A stretch of 64,000 nucleotides of DNA from Pseudomonas sp. URMO17WK12:I11 (lineage in GTDB: Bacteria > Pseudomonadota > Gammaproteobacteria > Pseudomonadales > Pseudomonadaceae). The notes below the pieces were generated by a model. The model made no database searches and was not told the DNA's origin. It saw nothing but the letters and a program-made list of their open reading frames with translations. Positions 20,844-29,651 of this stretch are shown here, piece after piece (the stretch's first letter is position 1; each line of letters begins with the position of its first letter). The stretch is taken from contig NZ_VEDF01000002.1 of NCBI RefSeq assembly GCF_007677725.1, positions 372,001 through 436,000 of the forward strand, written 5' to 3'. The translations under genes and the position numbers were made by a program.

Positions 20844-21701
20844 TCAGCGCTTGCCTGCGAGTATGGCGGCGTAGCCTTCCTGGTAGCTCGGATAGGCGGG
20901 CACCCAGCCCAACGCCCGTGCCCGGGCATTGCTGCAACGCTTGCTACCGGTGCGCCGCACGCGTTGCTCATCCGACCAGTGAGTAACGCCCAGGTACTGG
21001 CGTAGCCACGCCACGACCTCGGCCAGCGGCGCGGGCGCGTCATCGACACCGATGTAGCAGTCCTGCAGCGCTACCCCGTCCACGTCAGCTTGCAACAGGT
21101 GAGCCATCAGGCCAGCCGCGTCCTCGGCGTGGATGCGATTGCCATACAGCGGCGGATCGACCGCCACCCGATACCCTTGGCGCACCTGGCTCAGCAGCCA
21201 CTCGCGCCCCGGGCCATAGATGCCGGTCAGGCGCACGACGCACGCGGGCAGCCCGCTGGCATGGGCAAGGCTTTCGGCCTGCAGCATGATCTTCCCGGAA
21301 TACCCCTCAGGCTCGGTGGCGCTGGTCTCGTCGACCCACTGCCCATCTTTTTGCGCAAACACACTGCTGCTGGAGACGAACAGCAAGCGCCGTGGTCGCT
21401 GGCCCCGATCGGCTAACCAGCCCAGCACATGCCGCAAGCCGTCGACATAGGCTGATTGATAGCCTGCCTCGTCGTGCTGACTGGCGGCAACGCAGTACAC
21501 CAGGTAGTCAGGCGATCGCAGCGGCCAGGCTTGGGGAATGACCGGATTCGCTAGATCGGCTGCGATGGCTTCGACCCCTTCAGGCAGTGCACTGACCGTG
21601 CGGCGCAGACCGCTGACGTGCCAGCCCTTGGCCAACAGTTGTCGGGCCAGACGCCCGCCAACATCACCGCATCCCACAATCATTGCGGAAAGGTCCGACA
21701 T
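20844..21701 (-). CDS. NAD(P)-dependent SDR-type epimerase-like protein
   Basis: A 285-residue extended short-chain dehydrogenase fold protein. The nucleotide-binding loop GCGDVGGRLARQLL is at residues 10-23, and the catalytic region has the LFVSSSSVFAQKDG strand and the Tyr-x-x-x-Lys triad equivalent YSGKIMLQAE. It resembles the YeeZ group of sugar-nucleotide epimerase-like proteins, whose substrates are unknown. Two adjacent ATG codons occur; GGGAG is better spaced for the second (21701). It is divergent from exbB. Confidence 0.82.
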   Translation of the reverse strand: MSDLSAMIVGCGDVGGRLARQLLAKGWHVSGLRRTVSALPEGVEAIAADLANPVIPQAWPLRSPDYLVYCVAASQHDEAGYQSAYVDGLRHVLGWLADRGQRPRRLLFVSSSSVFAQKDGQWVDETSATEPEGYSGKIMLQAESLAHASGLPACVVRLTGIYGPGREWLLSQVRQGYRVAVDPPLYGNRIHAEDAAGLMAHLLQADVDGVALQDCYIGVDDAPAPLAEVVAWLRQYLGVTHWSDEQRVRRTGSKRCSNARARALGWVPAYPSYQEGYAAILAGKR

Positions 21702-21891
21702 CATGAAACTCCCTAGACCAAAGGGTCAGGCTAGCCGGATTACACGATGGGCGGCTAGGCCCTGGGCGAAAAAAGCAACGAGATTACTTTTGTTAACAAG
21801 AATTACTTGCAATAATGGCGGCCCTATCTGTTCTCGGCCTATCTCGAGGCCTTGGAGAACGCTCACTTTTTCTTCATCAGGTCCGGCTAGC
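21702..21891 (+). promoter_or_regulatory. exbB upstream region, likely iron-regulated
   Basis: An A+T-rich patch at 21783-21817 stands out. It contains a perfect 10-bp palindrome TTGTTAACAA (21790-21799), ATTACTT repeated 19 bp apart (21783 and 21802), and AATAAT/ATAATG as possible -10. A 19-mer at 21798-21816 agrees only about half with the Fur consensus, so Fur control is expected from the genes but not demonstrated by the sequence. Confidence 0.35.
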
Positions 21892-22857
21892 ATGACACGT
21901 ACTCAACCTTCCGCTTCGCCAACCCCGTCGCGCGCCTGGCGCGCCATCGCCGCGCTGGTTTTCAGCCTGGTGCTGGCCCCGGTGGCCCTGGCCGATGAGC
22001 CGAACGCCACTGCTGCAACGCCAGCCGCTGCCGCTGCGCCAGCCACCCCGGTTGCCGCCGAAGGCCAGGCCCCGACCGCCGCCGAAGGCCAGCCCGCCGC
22101 TGCCCCCGTGGCCGATCCAGCGGCCCAGGAACTGGTTGAAGATACTTCCCTGGGCATGGCACATGACTTGTCGCCCTGGGGCATGTACAAAAATGCCGAC
22201 GTCGTGGTCAAGGCCGTGATGATCGGCCTGGCCATTGCCTCGATCATCACCTGGACCATCTGGATCGCCAAGGGCTTCGAGCTGCTGGGCGCCAAGCGCC
22301 GCCTGCGGGGCGAGATCGCGGCATTGAAGAAGTCGGTCAGCCTCAAGGACGCCAGCGAGGTTTCCAACAAGGAAGGCACCCTGGCCCACACGCTGGTGCA
22401 TGACGCCCTCGAAGAGATGCGCCTGTCGGCCAACGCTCGCGAGAAAGAAGGCATCAAGGAGCGCGTGAGCTTCCGCCTCGAGCGCCTGGTCGCCGCCAGC
22501 GGCCGGACCATGAGCAGCGGCACCGGTGTGCTGGCGACCATTGGTTCCACCGCCCCGTTCGTGGGTCTGTTCGGTACCGTCTGGGGCATCATGAACAGCT
22601 TCATCGGCATCGCCAAAACCCAGACCACCAACCTGGCCGTGGTCGCCCCCGGTATCGCCGAAGCCCTGCTGGCGACCGCTCTGGGTCTGGTGGCGGCGAT
22701 TCCGGCGGTGGTGATCTACAACGTCTTCGCGCGTTCGATCGCCGGCTACAAGGCTCAGGTGTCCGACGCTTCTGCCCAGGTACTGCTGCTGGTCAGCCGT
22801 GACCTGGACCACCAAGGTGGCGAGCGCGCCGCCCCGCACATGGTGAAAGTGGGGTAA
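21892..22857 (+). CDS. exbB: TonB-system energizer ExbB
   Basis: A 321-residue MotA/TolQ/ExbB proton-channel protein. It has a signal-peptide-like first segment (residues 13-36, ending VALADEP) and an Ala/Pro-rich periplasmic stretch of about 60 residues that E. coli ExbB lacks. Three transmembrane helices follow, with TIGSTAPFVGLFGTVWGIM and the conserved GIAEALLATALGLVAAIPAV. With ExbD it turns proton flow into TonB motion. The gene starts a compact exbB-exbD-tonB operon (3-bp gap, then 4-bp overlap). Confidence 0.95.
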   Translation: MTRTQPSASPTPSRAWRAIAALVFSLVLAPVALADEPNATAATPAAAAAPATPVAAEGQAPTAAEGQPAAAPVADPAAQELVEDTSLGMAHDLSPWGMYKNADVVVKAVMIGLAIASIITWTIWIAKGFELLGAKRRLRGEIAALKKSVSLKDASEVSNKEGTLAHTLVHDALEEMRLSANAREKEGIKERVSFRLERLVAASGRTMSSGTGVLATIGSTAPFVGLFGTVWGIMNSFIGIAKTQTTNLAVVAPGIAEALLATALGLVAAIPAVVIYNVFARSIAGYKAQVSDASAQVLLLVSRDLDHQGGERAAPHMVKVG

Positions 22858-22860
22858 ACC

Positions 22861-23289
22861 ATGGGCCTGCATCTGAACGAAGGTGGCGACGACCTCGCCG
22901 AGAACCACGAAATCAACGTGACGCCATTCATCGACGTGATGCTGGTGCTGCTGATCATCTTCATGGTCGCCGCACCGCTGGCCACAGTCGATATCAAGGT
23001 CGACCTGCCCGCCTCCAGCGCCAAACCGGCGCCACGGCCGGAAAAACCAGTGTTCGTCAGCGTCAAGGCTGACCAGAAACTTTACGTCGGTGACGATCAG
23101 GTGGCCACCCCGGCGCAACTTGGCCCGATGCTCGATGCCAAGACCAAGGGCGACAAGGAAACCACCATCTTCTTCCAGGCTGACAAAGGCGTGGACTACG
23201 GTGACCTGATGGAGGTGATGAACACCATGCGCGCGGCCGGCTACCTGAAAGTCGGTCTGGTCGGGCTCGAGACGGCAGCCAAGAAATGA
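22861..23289 (+). CDS. exbD: TonB-system component ExbD
   Basis: A 142-residue protein with a cytoplasmic start, one transmembrane helix (INVTPFIDVMLVLLIIFMV) carrying the essential Asp (PFIDVMLV), and a periplasmic domain. It binds inside the ExbB pentamer. It starts three bases after exbB, and its stop overlaps the tonB start (ATGA at 23286-23289), which points to coupled translation. Confidence 0.97.
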   Translation: MGLHLNEGGDDLAENHEINVTPFIDVMLVLLIIFMVAAPLATVDIKVDLPASSAKPAPRPEKPVFVSVKADQKLYVGDDQVATPAQLGPMLDAKTKGDKETTIFFQADKGVDYGDLMEVMNTMRAAGYLKVGLVGLETAAKK

Positions 23290-24017
23290 CCAAACCGCGC
23301 TCAAACGTGGCGCGCTACGTTGGCAGCCTGGCGATCGTGCTGGGCGTGCACGTGGTCGCCGTGCTGCTGACCCTCAACTGGTCGGTGCCCCAAGCCATCG
23401 AACTGCCGCCGGCAGCCATGATGGTCGAGTTGGCACCGCTGCCCGAGCCTGCGCCGCCACCACCGCCCAAAGCCGCCCCGCAGCCGCCTGCACCGGTCGA
23501 GGAGCCGCCGATGCCGAAGCTGGTCGAGGCCCCGAAACCGAAGATCGCCGTCGCCAAACCCAAGCCCAAGCCCAAACCTCAGCCGCCCAAGCCTGAGAAA
23601 AAGCCTGAGCCGCCAAAGGACGAGCCACCGGCCAAGCAGGAAGTCGCCGATACCCCGCCAAGCGAGGCGCCACCGCAGAAGTCAGCGGCCCCGGCACCGA
23701 GCATCGCGGCCAACAGCAAGGCGCTGCCAACCTGGCAAAGCGACCTGCTGCGTCACCTGGGCAAGTTCAAGCGCTATCCGGAGGACGCACGCCGTCGCGG
23801 CCTGCAGGGCATCAACCGCCTGCGTTTCGTGGTCGATGCCGACGGCAAGATCGTCTCCTACTCCATGGCCGGCGGCTCGGGCAGCGCAGCCCTGGACCGG
23901 GCGACGATGGAAATGATCCGCCGCGCCGGCAAGGTGCCCAAGCCGCCTGCGGAATTGCTGACCAATGGCACGATCGAGGTGGTGGCGCCGTTCGTCTACT
24001 CGCTGGACCGTCGCTGA
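23286..24017 (+). CDS. tonB: Energy transducer TonB
   Basis: A 243-residue protein with an N-terminal signal anchor (ARYVGSLAIVLGVHVVAVLL, including the key Ser and His positions), a proline/lysine-rich spacer (residues about 50-135 with PKPKPKPQPP), and the C-terminal TonB domain (YPEDARRRGLQGINRLRFVV). It links inner-membrane energy to outer-membrane siderophore and vitamin receptors. Its start overlaps exbD. A 94-bp gap separates it from oxyR. Confidence 0.97.
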   Translation: MTKPRSNVARYVGSLAIVLGVHVVAVLLTLNWSVPQAIELPPAAMMVELAPLPEPAPPPPPKAAPQPPAPVEEPPMPKLVEAPKPKIAVAKPKPKPKPQPPKPEKKPEPPKDEPPAKQEVADTPPSEAPPQKSAAPAPSIAANSKALPTWQSDLLRHLGKFKRYPEDARRRGLQGINRLRFVVDADGKIVSYSMAGGSGSAALDRATMEMIRRAGKVPKPPAELLTNGTIEVVAPFVYSLDRR

Positions 24018-24111
24018 TACTTTTGTTTCTGTCACAAATCGGCAAGTCTGATAACGTGCGTCTATCGATTGCAGCCGCTATGCTGGGCCCGCAACTTCAT
24101 GGACGCACGTT

Positions 24112-25038
24112 ATGACCCTCACTGAACTACGCTACATCGTCACGCTCGCCCAAGAGCAGCACTTCGGCCATGCTGCCGAGCGCTGCCACGTCAGCCAACC
24201 GACGCTCTCGGTCGGCGTGAAAAAGCTTGAGGACGAGCTGGGTGTATTGATCTTCGAACGCAGCAAGAGCGCGGTGCGTCTGACCCCGGTTGGCGAGAGC
24301 ATCGTGGCCCAGGCGCAGAAGGTGCTCGAGCAGGCTCAGGGGATTCGCGAGCTGGCCCAGGCGGGCAAGAACCAATTGACCGCCCCGCTCAAGGTCGGTG
24401 CCATCTACACTGTCGGCCCGTACCTGTTCCCCCACCTGATTCCGCAGCTGCACCGCGTAGCGCCGCAGATGCCGCTGTATATCGAAGAAAACTTCACCCA
24501 CGTGCTGCGCGAAAAACTGCGTAATGGCGAACTGGACGCGGTGATCATCGCCCTGCCGTTCAATGAAGCCGATGTCCTGACCCTGCCTCTGTACGACGAA
24601 CCCTTCTGTGCGCTCATGCCTGCCGACCACCCCTGGACGGCGAAGAAGACCATCGACACCGCGCTGCTCAATGACAAGAGCCTGCTACTGCTAGGCGAAG
24701 GTCACTGTTTCCGCGATCAGGTGCTCGAGGCTTGCCCCACCCTGATCAAGGGCGGCGAAGGCGCAAAGCACACCACGGTCGAGTCCAGCTCGCTGGAAAC
24801 CATCCGCCACATGGTCGCCTCGGGTTTGGGCGTGTCCATCCTGCCGCTGTCGGCCGTGCACAGCCATCATTATGCGCCGGGCGTGATCGAAGTCCGTCCG
24901 CTGACGGCTCCGGCGCCGTTCCGCACCGTCGCCATCGCCTGGCGCGCCAGCTTCCCGCGGCCGAAAGCCATCGAGATCCTCGCCGACTCGATTCGCCTGT
25001 GCTCGGTTGCCAAGGCGCCCGCGGACCCGTCGGCCTGA
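24112..25038 (+). CDS. oxyR: Hydrogen peroxide-inducible activator OxyR
   Basis: A 308-residue LysR-type regulator starting MTLTELRYIVTLAQEQHFGH. The helix-turn-helix has CHVSQPTLSVGVKKLE. By count the redox pair is Cys199 (GEGHCFRD) and Cys208 (LEACP), the exact positions used by E. coli OxyR to sense peroxide through a disulphide. It activates catalase, alkyl hydroperoxide reductase and related genes. recG begins three bases after its stop, so the two share a transcript, a conserved Pseudomonas arrangement. Confidence 0.97.
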   Translation: MTLTELRYIVTLAQEQHFGHAAERCHVSQPTLSVGVKKLEDELGVLIFERSKSAVRLTPVGESIVAQAQKVLEQAQGIRELAQAGKNQLTAPLKVGAIYTVGPYLFPHLIPQLHRVAPQMPLYIEENFTHVLREKLRNGELDAVIIALPFNEADVLTLPLYDEPFCALMPADHPWTAKKTIDTALLNDKSLLLLGEGHCFRDQVLEACPTLIKGGEGAKHTTVESSSLETIRHMVASGLGVSILPLSAVHSHHYAPGVIEVRPLTAPAPFRTVAIAWRASFPRPKAIEILADSIRLCSVAKAPADPSA

Positions 25039-25041
25039 TCC

Positions 25042-27120
25042 ATGACTGAGCTGTCGAAGGTTTCGGTCACGGCGCTCAAGGGCGTAGGCGATGCCATGGC
25101 GGAAAAGCTCGCCAAGGTCGGCCTGGAAAACCTGCAAGATGTGCTGTTTCATCTGCCCTTGCGCTATCAGGACCGCACCCGCGTGGTGCCCATTGGCCAA
25201 TTGCGGCCGGGTCAGGATGCCGTGATCGAAGGGGTGGTCAGTGGTGCCGACGTGACCATGGGCAAGCGCCGTAGCCTCGTCGTGCGCCTGGGCGACGGCA
25301 CTGGCGTATTGAGCCTGCGCTTCTACCATTTCAGCAACGCACAAAAAGAAGGCCTCAAGCGCGGCACGCACCTGCGTTGCTACGGCGAGGCGCGTCCCGG
25401 CGCCTCGGGCCTGGAGATCTACCATCCGGAGTACCGCGCGCTCAACGGCGACGAGCCGCCGCCGCCGGTCGAACAGACCCTGACGCCGATCTATCCTTCC
25501 ACCGAAGGCCTGACCCAACAGCGCTTGCGTCAGCTTTGCCAGCAGAGCCTGAGCATGCTTGGCCCCCGTAGCCTGCCCGATTGGCTACCGGATGAGCTGG
25601 CCCGCGACTATCAGCTGGCGCCGCTGGACGACGCCATTCGTTATCTGCACAACCCGCCCGCCGATGCCGACCTCGACGAACTTGCCGAGGGCCAGCACTG
25701 GGCGCAGCACCGCCTGGCCTTCGAGGAACTGCTGACCCATCAGCTGTCTCAGCAACGCCTGCGCGAGAGCCTGCGCAGCCTGCGCGCCCCGGTACTGCCC
25801 AAAGCCAAGCGTCTGCCGGCCCAATACCTGGCCAACCTGGGCTTCCAGCCGACCGGCGCGCAACAGCGCGTCGCCGGCGAAATTGCCTATGACTTGAGCC
25901 AGCACGAACCGATGCTGCGCCTGGTGCAAGGCGACGTCGGCGCCGGCAAGACGGTGGTCGCCGCCCTGGCGGCGTTACAGGCACTGGAAGCCGGCTATCA
26001 GGTCGCCCTGATGGCACCTACCGAGATCCTCGCCGAACAGCACTACATCACCTTCAAGCGCTGGCTCGAGCCGCTGGGCATCGAGGTCGCCTGGCTCGCC
26101 GGCAAGCTCAAGGGCAAGGCCCGCGCCAGCGCCCTCGAGCAGATCGCCGGCGGTGCGCCGATGGTGGTCGGGACCCATGCCTTGTTCCAGGAAGAAGTGA
26201 AGTTCCAGCGCCTGGCCCTGGCCATCATCGACGAACAACACCGCTTTGGCGTACAGCAGCGCCTGGCCCTGCGCAAGAAAGGCGTGGCCGGAGAGCTGTG
26301 CCCGCACCAGCTGATCATGACCGCCACACCCATCCCGCGCACCCTGGCCATGAGCGCCTATGCCGACCTGGACACGTCGGTGCTCGACGAACTGCCGCCC
26401 GGGCGGACGCCGGTCAACACCGTTCTGGTGGTCGACAGCCGCCGTTTCGAAGTGGTCGAACGTGTGCGCGCCGCCTGCGCAGAAGGCCGCCAGGCCTATT
26501 GGGTGTGCACCCTGATCGAAGAATCCGAAGAACTCACCTGCCAGGCTGCCGAAAGCACCTTCGAAGAGCTTGGCAGTGCGCTCGGCGAGCTGCGCGTGGG
26601 CCTGATCCACGGGCGCATGAAGCCTGCGGAAAAAGCCGAGGTCATGGCTGAGTTCAAGCAGGGCAGTCTGCAACTGCTGGTCGCGACCACGGTGATCGAA
26701 GTGGGTGTCGACGTGCCCAATGCCAGCTTGATGATCATCGAGAACCCCGAGCGCCTGGGCCTGGCCCAGCTTCACCAGCTGCGCGGCCGGGTCGGCCGAG
26801 GGAGCGCGGTGAGCCACTGCGTGCTGCTCTACCACCCGCCGCTTTCGCAAATCGGACGGGAACGCCTGGGCATCATGCGCGAAACCAATGACGGTTTCGT
26901 CATCGCCGAAAAAGACCTGGAGCTGCGCGGCCCGGGCGAGATGCTCGGCACCCGCCAGACCGGCCTGCTGCAGTTCAAGGTGGCCGACCTGATGCGTGAC
27001 GCTGACCTGCTGCCGGCCGTGCGCGATGCCGCCCAGGCGCTGCTGGCGCGCTGGCCGGACCACGTTAGCCCCTTGCTCGACCGCTGGCTGCGTCACGGCC
27101 AGCAATATGGCCAGGTATGA
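25042..27120 (+). CDS. recG: ATP-dependent DNA helicase RecG
   Basis: A 692-residue superfamily 2 helicase. The wedge/OB domain occupies residues 1-200 (LKGVGDAMAEKLAKVGL, then the DGTGVLSLRFYHF fold). Walker A is LVQGDVGAGKTVVAAL, the DEAD-like box is IDEQHRFGVQQR, motif III is MTATPIPRTLAMS, and motif VI is QLRGRVGRG. It reverses stalled forks and processes R-loops and Holliday junctions. It follows oxyR immediately. Length equals the family norm. Confidence 0.97.
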   Translation: MTELSKVSVTALKGVGDAMAEKLAKVGLENLQDVLFHLPLRYQDRTRVVPIGQLRPGQDAVIEGVVSGADVTMGKRRSLVVRLGDGTGVLSLRFYHFSNAQKEGLKRGTHLRCYGEARPGASGLEIYHPEYRALNGDEPPPPVEQTLTPIYPSTEGLTQQRLRQLCQQSLSMLGPRSLPDWLPDELARDYQLAPLDDAIRYLHNPPADADLDELAEGQHWAQHRLAFEELLTHQLSQQRLRESLRSLRAPVLPKAKRLPAQYLANLGFQPTGAQQRVAGEIAYDLSQHEPMLRLVQGDVGAGKTVVAALAALQALEAGYQVALMAPTEILAEQHYITFKRWLEPLGIEVAWLAGKLKGKARASALEQIAGGAPMVVGTHALFQEEVKFQRLALAIIDEQHRFGVQQRLALRKKGVAGELCPHQLIMTATPIPRTLAMSAYADLDTSVLDELPPGRTPVNTVLVVDSRRFEVVERVRAACAEGRQAYWVCTLIEESEELTCQAAESTFEELGSALGELRVGLIHGRMKPAEKAEVMAEFKQGSLQLLVATTVIEVGVDVPNASLMIIENPERLGLAQLHQLRGRVGRGSAVSHCVLLYHPPLSQIGRERLGIMRETNDGFVIAEKDLELRGPGEMLGTRQTGLLQFKVADLMRDADLLPAVRDAAQALLARWPDHVSPLLDRWLRHGQQYGQV

Positions 27121-27195
27121 GCCTGGCCATAATGGATCCAGCTTTGATGACAGGCTGGTTATACTTCGCTTTTAAAAGATTAGTGGATACAGACC

Positions 27196-28599
27196 ATGAC
27201 TGAAGTTGCCCTGGACACTGCAACCCCACACGCACCGTCTGTCATCCGGCTACTGCTCGAAAAACTCCACGTGCCCTACGAAGAGGTGGCAGAGCACCCA
27301 GCGCTGTCGAGCGCATCACAGGTGCAGGCGATCCTCCTCGACGACGAGATTGGCGCTTTGCTGGTGTTGTTCCCGCAAAGCAAGCTGCTGGACCTCAGCC
27401 GCCTGGAAGAGCTCACCGGGCGCAAGCTCAAGGCCGTCCCGCTGCCGCGCCTCAAGCAGATGCTCGACAAACACCAGCTCAAGGCATTGCCGGCGATCCC
27501 GGCGCTGACCAGTTCGCCCTGCCTGTATGAAGGCAAGTTGCTCGAGGCCGAGCACCTGCTGATCCAGTCCGGTGAAACCGGCTTGCTGCTCAAGGTTCAC
27601 CGCGACGATTTCAAGCGCATGCTGATCAAGGCCAGCGCCGGCAGCTTCGGCCAGCCCGTTCGCGATATCCGTCCCAATCTCGACCGCCCGGATGACGACC
27701 CCAAGGAAATCACTCTGGCGGTGCAAGCGTTCACCGCACGGCGCATCCAGAAGCGCCTGGAGGAAACCATCGAGATTCCTCCGCTGGCCGACACTGCACA
27801 AAAAATCATCAAGCTGCGGGTCGACCCCAATGCCAGCATCGACGACATCACCGGCGTGGTGGAAACCGACCCGGCCCTGGCCGCCCAAGTCGTCAGCTGG
27901 GCTGCTTCGCCCTACTACGCGTCACCCGGCAAGATCCGCTCTGTCGAAGATGCCATCGTGCGCGTACTGGGCTTCGACCTGGTGATCAATCTGGCCCTGG
28001 GCCTGGCGCTGGGCAAGACCTTGAGCCTGCCCAAGGATCAGCCCCAGCAGGCCACGCCGTATTGGCAGCAGTCGATCTATACGGCCGCCATCATCGAAGG
28101 CCTGACCCGTGCCATGCCACGCGCCGAACGCCCCGAGGCCGGCCTGACTTACCTCGCAGGGCTGCTGCACAATTTCGGCTACCTGCTATTGGCGCATGTG
28201 TTCCCACCGCACTTCTCGCTGATCTGCCGCCATCTGGAGGTCAACCCGCACCTGCCGCACACCTTCGTCGAGCAGCACCTGCTGGGCATCAGCCGTGAGC
28301 AGATCGGCGCTTGGCTGATGAAGCTGTGGGACATGCCCGAAGAGCTGTCGACCGCCCTGCGTTTCCAGCATGATCCGGCATACGACGGCGAAAACTCGGC
28401 ATATCCCAACCTGGTGTGCCTGGCCACCCGCCTGCTGCGCTCGCGCGGCATCGGCTCGGGGCCGCAGGAGGAAATTCCGGACGAGCTGCTCAAGCGCCTG
28501 GGCATCAGCCGCGACAAGGCCAATGATGTGGTGAACAAGGTGCTTGAGGCCGAGTCGCTGCTGCGCGAACTGGCGTCGCAGTTCAACGCTCCACACTGA
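27196..28599 (+). CDS. YbaK-like/HDOD two-domain signalling protein
   Basis: A 467-residue cytoplasmic protein. Residues 1-150 resemble the YbaK/aminoacyl-tRNA deacylase fold (VPYEEVAEHPALSSASQVQA; LTGRKLKAVPLPRLKQML). Residues about 190-400 are an HDOD domain: ETIEIPPLADTAQKIIKLR, DPALAAQVVSWAASPYY and SVEDAIVRVLGFDLVINLAL. HDOD proteins are non-catalytic HD relatives that take part in motility and stress signalling in Pseudomonas. No exact role is known for this fusion. It has its own 75-bp upstream gap after recG, and a bidirectional terminator follows. Confidence 0.82.
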   Translation: MTEVALDTATPHAPSVIRLLLEKLHVPYEEVAEHPALSSASQVQAILLDDEIGALLVLFPQSKLLDLSRLEELTGRKLKAVPLPRLKQMLDKHQLKALPAIPALTSSPCLYEGKLLEAEHLLIQSGETGLLLKVHRDDFKRMLIKASAGSFGQPVRDIRPNLDRPDDDPKEITLAVQAFTARRIQKRLEETIEIPPLADTAQKIIKLRVDPNASIDDITGVVETDPALAAQVVSWAASPYYASPGKIRSVEDAIVRVLGFDLVINLALGLALGKTLSLPKDQPQQATPYWQQSIYTAAIIEGLTRAMPRAERPEAGLTYLAGLLHNFGYLLLAHVFPPHFSLICRHLEVNPHLPHTFVEQHLLGISREQIGAWLMKLWDMPEELSTALRFQHDPAYDGENSAYPNLVCLATRLLRSRGIGSGPQEEIPDELLKRLGISRDKANDVVNKVLEAESLLRELASQFNAPH

Positions 28600-28611
28600 C
28601 GACCGGCATGC

Positions 28612-28644
28612 GCGGTGGGCGCAACGTGTTGCGCCCACCGGTTT
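28612..28644. terminator. Terminator after the HDOD gene
   Basis: GGTGGGCGCAAC pairs with GTTGCGCCCACC around a two-base top, followed by GGTTTT. It separates two converging genes. Confidence 0.65.
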
Positions 28645-28647
28645 TGG

Positions 28648-29022
28648 TCAGCGTTTCTTCTTGGGTTTCAGGTATTTCATCAGCCCCTGGAACCACATGA
28701 CCAGCGCCGGATTGCCTTTGATCTGGATGTGCTTGTCTTGGATACCCTGCATGAAGGCCAGCTGTTTGTTGCTCGCCTGCAGCGTGGTGTAGCCGTAAGC
28801 CGCATCCTTGAAAGCGATGGCGAAGGCAGGCTGCGGATAGGTGCCGGCTTTGCTGCTGACCCGCTCGCCGCTGACGATGAAGTGCCGAGCGATCTTGCCG
28901 TCGAGCGTCTGCATCTGGAACACCAGATCCTTGTCCCTGAGCTGCTGCTGGAACGCCGGGTTGGTGCGGCTGGCTCGGGCCATCAGCAGGCCCATGGCCC
29001 AAAGGAGAAAGCGAAACTTCAT
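28648..29022 (-). CDS. Small membrane-anchored protein, possibly SCP2-like
   Basis: A 124-residue protein. GAGG seven bases before the ATG at 29022 fixes the start; a GTG and TTG just upstream are less likely. The first 17 residues (MKFRFLLWAMGLLMARA) are hydrophobic and could be an anchor or signal. The rest (LDGKIARHFIVSGERVSSKAG, then AFKDAAYGYTTLQASNKQ and IQIKGNPALVMWFQGLMKYL) has the strand-strand-helix order of sterol-carrier-protein-2-like domains, which bind lipids. This assignment is tentative. It lies downstream of hupN on the same strand with 137 bp between. Confidence 0.55.
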   Translation of the reverse strand: MKFRFLLWAMGLLMARASRTNPAFQQQLRDKDLVFQMQTLDGKIARHFIVSGERVSSKAGTYPQPAFAIAFKDAAYGYTTLQASNKQLAFMQGIQDKHIQIKGNPALVMWFQGLMKYLKPKKKR

Positions 29023-29117
29023 CAACACGCCTCGAATACAAAATGACTGAGACGCGCAGTTTAGCCTTTTCCTGAATTATTTAGCCAAGTTCGTAACACT
29101 TCGCCGCTGAAACGTAC

Positions 29118-29141
29118 AACGGGCGCCCGTGGGCGCCCGTT
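29118..29141 (-). terminator. Hairpin after hupN
   Basis: An eleven-pair perfect G+C stem (29118-29128 with 29131-29141) lies about 18 bp after the hupN stop codon. No T tract follows on the minus strand, so its strength is uncertain. Confidence 0.5.
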
Positions 29142-29159
29142 CGAGTGACAGTGCCAATC

Positions 29160-29465
29160 TCATTTTTTCTTCGTGGCTTTCGCTGGCTTGGCCGCCACAT
29201 TGACGCTGTCGCGCAGGTTCTTGCCAGGCTTGAAGGCCACGGTGTTGCTGGCCTTGATCTTCACCGGCTCGCCGGTTTGCGGATTCTTGCCCGTGCGCGC
29301 ACCCCGATGGCGCTTCTCGAACGTGCCGAAACCGACCAAGGTCACGGTGTCCTTGTCCAGGGCACTGGTAATACTGTCGAGGATAGCGTTGAGCACCTGA
29401 TTGGCCTTGTCCTTGGTCAGATCGGTCTTTTCGGCAATGACAGCGGCGAGTTCTGGTTTACGCAT
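29160..29465 (-). CDS. hupN: HU-family DNA-binding protein
   Basis: A 101-residue histone-like protein with the HU fold: MRKPELAAVIAEKTDLTKDK, the VTLVGFGTFEKRHRGARTG dimer region and the DNA-contacting arm with NPQTGEPVKI. A lysine-rich tail (AAKPAKATKKK) extends beyond the usual 90 residues. P. putida has several HU paralogs, and the name hupN is from memory of this locus; the family is certain, the paralog name less so. CAAAGAGG precedes the ATG. An AACAACAA sequence lies 25 nt upstream of the start codon (29490-29497). Confidence 0.9.
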   Translation of the reverse strand: MRKPELAAVIAEKTDLTKDKANQVLNAILDSITSALDKDTVTLVGFGTFEKRHRGARTGKNPQTGEPVKIKASNTVAFKPGKNLRDSVNVAAKPAKATKKK

Positions 29466-29651
29466 AGTGAAGCCTCTTTGACGGAATTCTTGTTGTTATG
29501 CCGTGCTGCCATTGGAGCAGCGTTCAAGGCACCGCAGGCTCTAACCTGCGGCAGACGGAACTGAGAATGGCACGCTCGCCAAGGCCGCGCCAGTATCGGG
29601 ACGGCCATTGTGCTGGCAACAACAGGATAAATCCGACAGAACGCCCGCGAT

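Noticed and set aside
21798..21816. A Fur box before exbB
   Set aside because: Only about half of the 19 consensus positions agree. Iron control is expected from the genes but this site is not convincing.
29490..29497. AACAACAA upstream of hupN as a Crc/Hfq target
   Set aside because: It lies about 25 nt from the start codon and before the ribosome site, less typical than the amidohydrolase example, and hupN is not a catabolic gene. It may be chance.
29532..29551. Short inverted repeat CCGCAGG...CCTGCGG between rubB and hupN
   Set aside because: Seven-base arms of G+C are frequent in this genome and there is no T tract or conserved context to give it a role.
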